DNA of 14,937 nucleotides from Candidatus Zixiibacteriota bacterium (GTDB lineage Bacteria > Zixibacteria > MSB-5A5 > SM1-73). Of this stretch, positions 6,814-13,732 are shown in pieces. Position numbers and translations under genes: made by a program. The notes under the pieces were generated by a model. The model did no database searches. It was not told the origin of the DNA and worked only from the letters and a program-made list of their open reading frames with translations. The stretch lies in assembly GCA_029933635.1 (NCBI GenBank), contig JAOZNS010000017.1, positions 7,255 through 22,191 on the forward strand, in the 5' to 3' direction. Each line of letters begins with the position of its first letter. The first letter of the stretch is position 1.

Positions 6814-9800
6814 TTATTTCAAAAGCACCATCTTTTTGGTCTTATGAAAGTTTTCTGCAATAATTTTGTAGAAGTAGATGCCGGACGCTACCTCCTGCCC
6901 ACCTTGGTCCCTTCCGTCCCAGATCACCGACTTGTGTCCCGCATCCTGGATTTGATCCACCAGAACCTTTACCTTCTGACCAAGGACGTTGTAAATGATT
7001 AACTTCACATGTCCGGAAACGGGAAGATCATATCTTATCCGGGTCTGAGGGTTGAAGGGATTGGGGTAGTTCTGGAACAACTGGAAGGTTTTGGGTATTC
7101 CAGCTAAATGTTTCCCTGCAGGATCGTAGATCAGTCTAAAGACCCCTAAACGTCTGGTTTTGGCATGGATCGAATTACCTTGCAGAAAACTCTCCAGCCG
7201 AATCCACTTACCGTCTTCATATCTATAAATTGAGAAGCAAGTTTTGTTCTTATCCTTCAGATCGGGATCGTCCAATGAAAAGCTTATAGTTAGATCCTTA
7301 TCAAATGAGACTGGGGGACCCAACTGATATGCTTCTCCGAATGCCACCATCTCTGGCTCTTCTGTAAACTGATATCGTGAGTCTTTGGAGACGTCGATAC
7401 AGGTGGCATAGATATCTTTTTTGACCGAGCCGTCTGGGAAGTAAACTTCAACTTCTTTATCGAAGTTGACCAGCTTCCCTCCAGTGCCTGCTCCAATCAG
7501 TTGCACCGTCATGGTCTCCTCCACGGTTGTGTCTCTCTCCAGAACTGAGCTGGCAAAAATTGACACTTTGGCATCTCCGCTGGAGGTGAAGACGAAGCTA
7601 CCTCGATAGGTCTTGGAGGAGATAGGAACGAAATATACCGGACTTGGTGCATTCCCTCCCATGATGACCGATCCAACTGGTGGAGCTTTCAATGGAACGT
7701 CGGTGTTGACTATAAAATGAGCTACCGCAGTTGCTACCGGATTCTGGAGCAAGGAGAACGAGACCATCTTCAGGCGCTGGATGGTAACGCAAGTATCGGG
7801 CTGGAAGTATATTAATATTCCTATATCCGGATGAAGCGAGTCCCCGATGCAGGGGGAGGAACACTCGAATCGAAAATCGCCGAAGTCTGGGTCAATCAGA
7901 CGGGGAAACTCGTAGATGTTGTCTAAGATATTTCCGGAGGGTTGATATAACGCTCCACCCCGATTATCCCAGAAATCATTATACTGAATCAAAAGATTCT
8001 TTCTGTAACCTCGGGTGGCAGAGGGAGAGAGTTGGGCTCTGAGGTCAGCGATACCACCACCGGTGGAATCGCTGGATATGTTGCCGAAAAAGATATTGCG
8101 CTTTATCTGAGGGGTGGAGAAATTTCTGCCACATATGCCCCCGCCGGAAAGCTTGCTTTGATTTTTATAAAAGATGTTATTGATGATATCCGGTGAGCTT
8201 TGATTACAGTCTATTCCCCCACCTCTGGAGGCGGAGATGTTGTAGGAGATCAGATTACCCTCAATCACCGGATAAGCGTAGGTGGAGTCAACCTGGACGG
8301 AAAGAAAGGCTACGTTGCCTTTGCTTGAGCTATCCGGGGGCTGATTCTCTGAGAAGGGGTCGTTGACCCATACCCTGAACTGGTAAGTGCCGGTCCCGTA
8401 GGGAACGAACTTGGCTATTGGCTGGTCAGCATCCACCAGCACCGGTGCCTCAGCCTCTGGAGGTGGAGGTCCTGCGCTCCAGTTGAAGGTCAGTCCTATC
8501 TCCTCGAAAGCCTGCGAGTCCGGGTCCTCAGAAGAAGAGGCATCCAGAATTACGGTATCACCCTCAAAAGCATGAGCCACATTGACCACCTTAGCCTCAG
8601 GAAGCTGATTTATGATCACCTCCACGGTATCCGGTTCGCTTAAGGCAAAACGATCGTCCACTATGAGACCGAACTTGTATCTTCCGGAGACGCTGGCTTC
8701 AAAGTAAACCGATCGAGAGGTATCCGAAGCTAAAGTTGTGGCAGAATCATATAGGATCACGGAGGTGGGTCCAGAAAGCTGGCTCCAGTTAAATTTTACC
8801 GTGCTTCTTTGATCAGGATTGATGTCCAAGGCTCTGCCACGTAGATAGGCTTTTGCCCCTGAACCAGGACGAAGCAGGGTATCTGACCCTGCATCCGCCA
8901 AAGGAGGGTCCTGAATTGAGATTAGAACTTCGTCGTAGGTTACACTTCTAACTCCCAAAGAATCCCTTACCCAGAGGTGAAATAGCAGAAGCCCTCCCCC
9001 GGCCAGACGATATTTGAATTTTTGAATTTGCTTGGTTGAATCAATCTGGATCACGAATTCGCTGGTGTCGTAACCCGTCTCGGTGAGCCGAACCTTGCCC
9101 ACCGGTTCCCAGATGTAATATTTAATCTGCCCGCTCCCGTCAGGATCGTAGGAGGCTGAAGCATCAAGGGGGATGCTATCCTGCGGGGAGTATCCCACCA
9201 GGGTGTCTCCGTAGATGGGGTCGTCTTGGCACACAGGCACCGGAGCATTCGAGACCCCTATTTTAACGGTAGCAAAGCTGGTGTCAAGAGAGTCGGCAAC
9301 CATCAGCTGAAATTCATAGATTCCCTGATAACTGGTATCCGGAGGAACAATATACGCCTCGGCTGAATCAGCATTTCCGATGGTGAGTGTTTTAGGACCG
9401 GAAAGTTGAGTCCATCGGTAGCTCAGAACATCACCGGGGTTGACATCGCAACTTGCCGTTCCATCCAGCCATCCGGTATCTCCGGGTGCCACACCATGAA
9501 ATTCTCCTGCATCCGCATGCGGTGGATTCTGGATGCTAAAGGTTAAAGTATCTGAATAACCCGGCTCATTATGGCTATCTAAGACCAGCAAGAATACTTT
9601 CAAAAAACCTCTTTTACCGCTGGTCTCGGTAATTGGCAGGATATAAATTGAGTTTGTGCCAAGAGAAGAAAAGTTCTGCGGTGGATCCTGCCAACACTTA
9701 TAATGTCTTAAATACTGCCAATAATAACCTTTTATGTAATCTCCCTCTGCGGTATCCGGATCAGAGGAGCCGCTGCCATCAAAGAATAGAGTATCGCCTG

Positions 9801-11058
9801 GCAGATAGGTCTCCCTTTGAATGAGAGTATCCCTCCGAGCATACCAATTGAAGACCGCAACCGGAGGATTGTTTTGTGCATATTTTCCTAAGGAGTGAAC
9901 CTCGGTGGCATCTGGAGGATTTAAGGAATTTTTTATCTTCTCCTCATCCATTTCCAGACGAGAATTCGGGGAGGGAAGCGTCTTTTTGATCTGGGTGTTG
10001 GGTTGAGGTTTTTCCGTGGACGCCTGCGGTTTGTTTTCCTTCCCGGGTCCATCCACGGTTGCGCTGGCTGAGGCGGATACCTGGATGGAGTAGTAGCATT
10101 CGATTCCTCCACCAGAGCCTTTCTGAGTGGAATTATGGGTAATTATATTATGAAGGATATTAGGTGCCGCCGAGTAGATGAAAATTCCTCCACCATCGTG
10201 TTCTGCCTGATTTCCAGTAATTATGTTATAAGCGATGGTGGGGGTGGAGCCAAGGTCGCAGAATATTCCACCCCCGTTGACTTTATCCTCCACTCCGATG
10301 GTAACTTCTCTACCCGTCCCCCCCCGGATGGTGAAACCCATTAAGGTGGAGCTTGAGTCAACGTCGGAGGTAAAATAAACCACGCTTCCCTCTTCTTCTC
10401 CCCGAGTCAACTTGCTCCCATCGATTACGGTCTGGTTGATGGTGGCAGTATCCCGATCAAACAGATACTCGCTGGTCAAAAGAATGTTCTTCTTGTAAAA
10501 TATCAGATTTTCATAATAAGTGCCAGGCTTCACCAGAACCGTATCTCCTGATGCCGCCCAACTGATTCCCTCCTGGATGGTGGGAAGGCTGTCCGGAATG
10601 ATCAGACAGGTGGCAGAGGTATAAAAGAAGACGAAGGGAGAGGTAAACTCCTCCTGCCAGTAAGTTATTACCGTATCAACAGTTACCGTATCCACCTGTC
10701 GGGTTGTCTGGGAGTCCACCTCCACGTTCATCCTCCAGAAATAAACCTTCCACCGCTCTAAGGAAGGACCATCATACTCTTTGCTCCTTTGGGAACCATC
10801 GATTGTGGAATCCTCCCAGATGACGGAGTTAAAATCGTAATCCAGAGCTAACTTGATGTAAAACCTTTTGGGCGTCTCCGTCTGAGGATAACTTACATCC
10901 CACTTGAAGATAGGGAAGGCTGTGGTGACCTTGCTCGAATCGGCAGGAGAAGTCAGCTTCACCACGGTAAGGGCTTTTGCTTGCCTGGCAATAGGGAAAA
11001 CTGACCATACAAGAATTGCCAGCACCAACAGGACATAAACATGAGCCGAACGTCTCAT
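6814..11058 (-). CDS. Giant secreted protein: beta-helix split by five PKD-like domains, with T9SS-type C-terminal sorting domain
   Basis: A 1414-residue protein with a Sec signal (1-29, ending RQAKA). Residues about 30-148 form an Ig/FN3-like domain with an FKWDVSYPQTE strand. Parallel beta-helix part 1 spans about 151-324 (PTIQEGISWAASGDTVLVKPGTYYENL, here PTIQEGISWAAS then GDTVLVKPGTYYEN, then GGGI rungs at 262, 289, 316). A Pro/Ser/Lys-rich linker covers 325-396. Five PKD-like domains follow (about 398-510, 512-602, 607-717, 719-817, 820-924), with DGSGSSDPD, RWTQLSGP, LDASASYDPD and NWSQLSGP motifs. Beta-helix part 2 spans about 929-1080 (GGGI at 946, 972, 1000). After Ig-like and ZU5-like parts comes the sorting domain 1325-1414 (FQNYPNPFNP, GIYFYKI, KKMVLLK). 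That domain directs export by type IX secretion and surface attachment. Adhesion or polysaccharide binding is likely but unproven. ATG 11058 has AGGAGAGGAG upstream and a perfect promoter at 11133-11161. Confidence 0.9.
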   Translation of the reverse strand: MRRSAHVYVLLVLAILVWSVFPIARQAKALTVVKLTSPADSSKVTTAFPIFKWDVSYPQTETPKRFYIKLALDYDFNSVIWEDSTIDGSQRSKEYDGPSLERWKVYFWRMNVEVDSQTTRQVDTVTVDTVITYWQEEFTSPFVFFYTSATCLIIPDSLPTIQEGISWAASGDTVLVKPGTYYENLIFYKKNILLTSEYLFDRDTATINQTVIDGSKLTRGEEEGSVVYFTSDVDSSSTLMGFTIRGGTGREVTIGVEDKVNGGGIFCDLGSTPTIAYNIITGNQAEHDGGGIFIYSAAPNILHNIITHNSTQKGSGGGIECYYSIQVSASASATVDGPGKENKPQASTEKPQPNTQIKKTLPSPNSRLEMDEEKIKNSLNPPDATEVHSLGKYAQNNPPVAVFNWYARRDTLIQRETYLPGDTLFFDGSGSSDPDTAEGDYIKGYYWQYLRHYKCWQDPPQNFSSLGTNSIYILPITETSGKRGFLKVFLLVLDSHNEPGYSDTLTFSIQNPPHADAGEFHGVAPGDTGWLDGTASCDVNPGDVLSYRWTQLSGPKTLTIGNADSAEAYIVPPDTSYQGIYEFQLMVADSLDTSFATVKIGVSNAPVPVCQDDPIYGDTLVGYSPQDSIPLDASASYDPDGSGQIKYYIWEPVGKVRLTETGYDTSEFVIQIDSTKQIQKFKYRLAGGGLLLFHLWVRDSLGVRSVTYDEVLISIQDPPLADAGSDTLLRPGSGAKAYLRGRALDINPDQRSTVKFNWSQLSGPTSVILYDSATTLASDTSRSVYFEASVSGRYKFGLIVDDRFALSEPDTVEVIINQLPEAKVVNVAHAFEGDTVILDASSSEDPDSQAFEEIGLTFNWSAGPPPPEAEAPVLVDADQPIAKFVPYGTGTYQFRVWVNDPFSENQPPDSSSKGNVAFLSVQVDSTYAYPVIEGNLISYNISASRGGGIDCNQSSPDIINNIFYKNQSKLSGGGICGRNFSTPQIKRNIFFGNISSDSTGGGIADLRAQLSPSATRGYRKNLLIQYNDFWDNRGGALYQPSGNILDNIYEFPRLIDPDFGDFRFECSSPCIGDSLHPDIGILIYFQPDTCVTIQRLKMVSFSLLQNPVATAVAHFIVNTDVPLKAPPVGSVIMGGNAPSPVYFVPISSKTYRGSFVFTSSGDAKVSIFASSVLERDTTVEETMTVQLIGAGTGGKLVNFDKEVEVYFPDGSVKKDIYATCIDVSKDSRYQFTEEPEMVAFGEAYQLGPPVSFDKDLTISFSLDDPDLKDKNKTCFSIYRYEDGKWIRLESFLQGNSIHAKTRRLGVFRLIYDPAGKHLAGIPKTFQLFQNYPNPFNPQTRIRYDLPVSGHVKLIIYNVLGQKVKVLVDQIQDAGHKSVIWDGRDQGGQEVASGIYFYKIIAENFHKTKKMVLLK

Positions 11059-11132
11059 AACTCCTCTCCTTTAGGTTTGACTCCTCATCTCGTAAAGGAA
11101 AAAACTTCTTTCCTTCAAATTTTAGCTCTGTA

Positions 11133-11161
11133 ATTATAAACTTCCCTCTGACTAATGTCAA
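11133..11161 (-). promoter_or_regulatory. Perfect consensus sigma-70 promoter for the surface-protein operon
   Basis: Minus strand: TTGACA (11156-11161), exactly 17 bp, TATAAT (11133-11138). Both hexamers match the consensus at all positions. Upstream is an A/T-rich run (AAAAAAATTTTAAAAATTC) resembling an UP element. Transcription should begin near 11126, giving a leader of about 68 nt to ATG 11058. Confidence 0.9.
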
Positions 11162-11427
11162 GAATTTTTAAAATTTTTTTGCAAAAGGTCGATCGGAAAG
11201 CTTTTTGGTCCCCTGCTTCTGGGAATCCTTGTTAACCAGAAGAAATACTCATTCCCTTGGACCGGAAAATTCAGTGGTGTCGCACCTCTTCAGGTTTATC
11301 CCGGATGTCCACAGGATCTTATAGAAAAGGCAAAAAGTTCTGAGACTCAAAGGCTCAACGATGTCCCGGTGGAAAAGCTATTTTTTAAGAGAAATTTAAA
11401 GGGGGGAGGAAGGAACCCATCACAGGA
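11162..11427. other. Intergenic region between the unknown gene and the surface-protein promoter
   Basis: This is the 266-bp part of the gap lying upstream of the consensus promoter. The A/T-rich block nearest 11162-11180 probably belongs to the promoter. One plus-strand frame is open across it (about 11156-11444) but has no ATG, no ribosome site and no recognisable motif. No clear terminator for the gene ending at 11428 was found. Confidence 0.5.
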
Positions 11428-12129
11428 TCATACCAGTTCATCTGAAGAACGGTGACTTTGCTCCTGGACCAAAGAGAGAAGGTTGGATAGGTTGGTGTAA
11501 ATATTGGAAAGAACTTGGGAGAAACGTCTTAAGAGTTCAGTGTATTGCCACCTAAGGCTAAACGCCTCGCCAGGAAATTCAAAAATCTCCAGTAGGGTCT
11601 TTTTATAGATCTCATCTATATATCTTAACACAAGATAGGGGTATTGGGTAAGATTCACCTTCGGGAACTCTCCCCGAGTGAACCTTTCCTTATAATTCTC
11701 AACTTTTTCTAAAATCAAGGTGCCAAAACACCAGGGCGACATGATCACCCCCAGGGTGGAATCATCCCCATAGTATCCATATACATTTTTTAAAACCACC
11801 TCAACTATCATCTTCTTGGCGTAATAGTACGCCCGGGTCTCCTCGCATTTTTGATCACACCGGGCAAGTTTCTCCTTCAAGCGAGCCAGCTCAGCTAAAC
11901 ATCTTTTTTCCACCCCTTCCAGAAAGGTATAAAAATCCTCAAAGTAGACTTTAACGTTCTCATTCAGCGTGTAGATGTAATATCCGCCGTCATCCTTTTT
12001 CACTTTGGGTTCCTTCAAACGCCTTAGTTTCTCTTCGGGGAACCCTCTTTTAATTCCGATAGTCAAAGTCTTCTCCATACCGCTATCCCTCTTCAAAAAG
12101 CCTTTGATTTTCACTGAACCCAAAAGCAA
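11428..12129 (-). CDS. Protein of unknown function with a central coiled coil
   Basis: I do not recognise this gene. From TTG 12129 it encodes 233 residues; from ATG 12078, 216. It has no signal peptide or membrane segment, so it is probably cytoplasmic. Visible parts are a basic N-terminal section (PEEKLRRLKEPKVKKDDGG), a short beta-like stretch (YYIYTLNENVKVYFEDFYTF), a charged helix likely to form a coiled coil with three cysteines (RCLAELARLKEKLARCDQKC) and a Tyr-rich helical region (KNVYGYYGDDS). A Leu/Asn/Ser-rich C-terminal helix follows (SNIYTNLSNLLSLVQEQ). The TTG start is preferred because a perfect AGGAGG (12138-12143) lies eight bases before it; ATG 12078 has a weaker AGAGGG. It appears monocistronic, with 536 bp upstream and 266 bp before the next promoter downstream. 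Confidence 0.7.
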   Translation of the reverse strand: MLLGSVKIKGFLKRDSGMEKTLTIGIKRGFPEEKLRRLKEPKVKKDDGGYYIYTLNENVKVYFEDFYTFLEGVEKRCLAELARLKEKLARCDQKCEETRAYYYAKKMIVEVVLKNVYGYYGDDSTLGVIMSPWCFGTLILEKVENYKERFTRGEFPKVNLTQYPYLVLRYIDEIYKKTLLEIFEFPGEAFSLRWQYTELLRRFSQVLSNIYTNLSNLLSLVQEQSHRSSDELV

Positions 12130-12665
12130 AAAATATGCCTCCTTCTATACATGGTAGGACCAGAAAGGTTTTTATGTTAAGGCATGAATCATCATAGGGT
12201 TGCCTTCAAAATGGTTGAGAGAACAGCTGAGTTTAGAAGAGGAGTTGTTTTGCAATCAGATTCATATTTTTTGCAAACGCTTCCATCAATTATGAGCGAA
12301 TATCCTTCATGGATTCGTTAAGAAGAAAAGAGCAAGCTGGTTGGCTATTCGAATCGGGAAATGGGAATTTTTCTTTGAGAAAAGAGTTTGCCTCTTTTAT
12401 ATCTAATCCCAGCAGTTATTATTTTGGATTCTTCTCCAAAAAAGTTGTTGATGCATATCCTTGTATCCGTCGGATTTCTACTTCTCTTCACCTGGAGGGT
12501 GGATTTCCGATCCGGTCTCACGTCCTTGAGAAAAACACCCTTTGAGATTCTGATCACGCCTTTGAAAAACCTCTCTTTTCTCTGATGGGCGCGCAGGGAT
12601 GCCGGGGCTGAGGATGTTTCTTCTTGGTCCCTCATCTGCCAGTTCTTTAAAAATGCTCAACCTGC
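12130..12665. other. 536-bp intergenic region with no confident gene
   Basis: Several short frames are open on both strands, but none has a good start plus recognisable protein. The most protein-like is plus strand 12379-12585, a hydrophobic 68-codon frame (PLLYLIPAVIILDSS, HILVSVGFLLLFTW, PFEILITPLKNLSFL) that has only TTG or internal ATG starts and no Shine-Dalgarno. It could be a decayed membrane-protein fragment. Minus-strand frames there look like its antisense (Arg/Lys/Glu-rich). A weak minus-strand promoter-like pair, TTGATG-17-TATGAA (12261-12289), could serve the gene starting at 12129. Confidence 0.45.
12138..12143 (-). promoter_or_regulatory. Perfect Shine-Dalgarno supporting a TTG start
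   Basis: AGGAGG on the minus strand, with an eight-base spacer to TTG 12129. No ATG or GTG lies at a suitable distance, so this is the main reason for calling the non-ATG start of the unknown gene. Confidence 0.6.
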
Positions 12666-13355
12666 TTATTTTTCGCCCCAATATATATGGACTACTCCAC
12701 CGGTCAACGGCTTAGACCAGGTATTTTTCAAACCTTCTTGCTCCATAAGTTGTGTGATTTTTTCTGGCTTGGGAAAGTTAGTGATTGATTTAGAAAGGTA
12801 TCGATAGGCAGCCGTGGAACCAGATAGTGTCCCACCTATTGCTGGAATTATGGTAGTAAGAAACAGATGGTAAAATACACCGAAGAGATCACGTCGGGGC
12901 GGGGAGAACTCAAGCATCAGGAGTCGCCCACCTTTCTTTAAAACCCGTACCATTTCAGAAATCGCCTCTCTGTAATGTCCGATGTTCCTTAAGCCAAACC
13001 CGATGCTGACTATGTCAAACGAGTCGTCTTCAAATGGAAGATGCAGTGCATTTCCCATAAACAAGGCGATTTTGCTGTCAATCCCCTTGTTTTTCATTTT
13101 CCGAGTTGCTAAGTGGAGCATCTCCTCTTCCAGATCAATGCCTACAATTTTGCCCACGCCATTGCACCGGGCAAATCTGATGGCAATATCCCCGGTTCCG
13201 GTGCAAACATCCAGTATCCTCTCTCCCGGTTTGACCCTGGCGCATTTCACCAGCCCCCTTCTCCAACTTTTGTCAATGTTCAGGGAGAGGAGATGATTTA
13301 AAAAATCATATCTTGGGGCAATATTTGAGAACAATCTCTGATTGGTTGAGTCCAC
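12666..13355 (-). CDS. ubiE: Demethylmenaquinone methyltransferase (UbiE/MenG)
   Basis: A 229-residue SAM methyltransferase with both UbiE signatures. The first is YDFLNHLLSLNIDKSW (16-31), although the usual His of this motif is Asp28. The second is RVLKKGGRLLMLEFS (137-151). Motif I is ILDVCTGTGD (47-56), SAM-ribose acid Asp74 lies in VGIDLEEEM, and NALHLPFEDDSFD (102-114), GLRNI and the C-terminal YRYLSKSITNFP and LTGGVVHIYWGEK complete the family pattern. The enzyme C-methylates demethylmenaquinone (and, in some bacteria, the ubiquinone precursor) at the membrane surface in the last steps of quinone synthesis; menaquinone is more likely here but no other men genes are present. The start is GTG 13355, fixed by an in-frame TGA seven codons upstream; its ribosome site is weak. 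Length is normal. It appears to be transcribed alone. Confidence 0.93.
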   Translation of the reverse strand: MDSTNQRLFSNIAPRYDFLNHLLSLNIDKSWRRGLVKCARVKPGERILDVCTGTGDIAIRFARCNGVGKIVGIDLEEEMLHLATRKMKNKGIDSKIALFMGNALHLPFEDDSFDIVSIGFGLRNIGHYREAISEMVRVLKKGGRLLMLEFSPPRRDLFGVFYHLFLTTIIPAIGGTLSGSTAAYRYLSKSITNFPKPEKITQLMEQEGLKNTWSKPLTGGVVHIYWGEK

Positions 13356-13732
13356 CTGGCAATCTTTACCGGTTCAACTTTTAGCATAAATATCGCCAGT
13401 TAAGGCTTGGAAAATAGTTTTTTACTAAAGAGTAAAGACATGGCTTCTGGCTTAGATCGCTTCAACCGATGTTGGTTCTTCGCTTCCGTCCTTTATGTGT
13501 CCAGCCTTCCGGCAAAATCACGATAACAAATTCTTCTTAAAAATCAAGCACGAAAAATCCGAATCAGGACCGATTATCTTTTTTTTGAAATAATTTCTGT
13601 TGATTTGATAGTCTTCACTCTGAATTTCCAGTGGAGACTTCGTAAAGATTTCTGGCAAGATAAAAAAGAAAGCCTGATTGCAATTTGACTTGCTTTTCTG
13701 AGGAGAGGGGTTCATATTTTGCAGGTGACACT
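13356..13732. other. Divergent intergenic region between ubiE and the patatin gene
   Basis: A 377-bp A/T-rich spacer between divergently transcribed genes, expected to hold promoters for both. A possible plus-strand promoter is TTGAAA (13585-13590), 16 bp, GATAGT (13607-13612), about 114 nt before the patatin start. No convincing ubiE promoter could be picked. A small TTTACT/AGTAAA hairpin (13421-13436) is too A/T-rich to interpret. A 65-codon minus-strand frame (13518-13715) shows no recognisable protein and is not called. Confidence 0.5.

Noticed and set aside
7290..9248. Several 60-90-codon frames on the minus strand inside the giant gene
   Set aside because: They lie wholly within a continuous 1414-codon frame with recognised domains and show no independent start signals or motifs.
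11156..11444. Plus-strand open frame of about 96 codons across the gap upstream of the consensus promoter
   Set aside because: It has no ATG, no ribosome site and no recognisable motif, and it overlaps both the -35 box and the end of the gene on the other strand, so chance openness is the simplest reading.
13356..13387. Small out-of-frame ORF from ATG 13387 overlapping the ubiE start, considered as a frameshifted N-terminal extension of UbiE
   Set aside because: UbiE starting at GTG 13355 already has a normal N-terminus (LFSNIAPRYD) and family length, and the upstream peptide has no ribosome site or family similarity.
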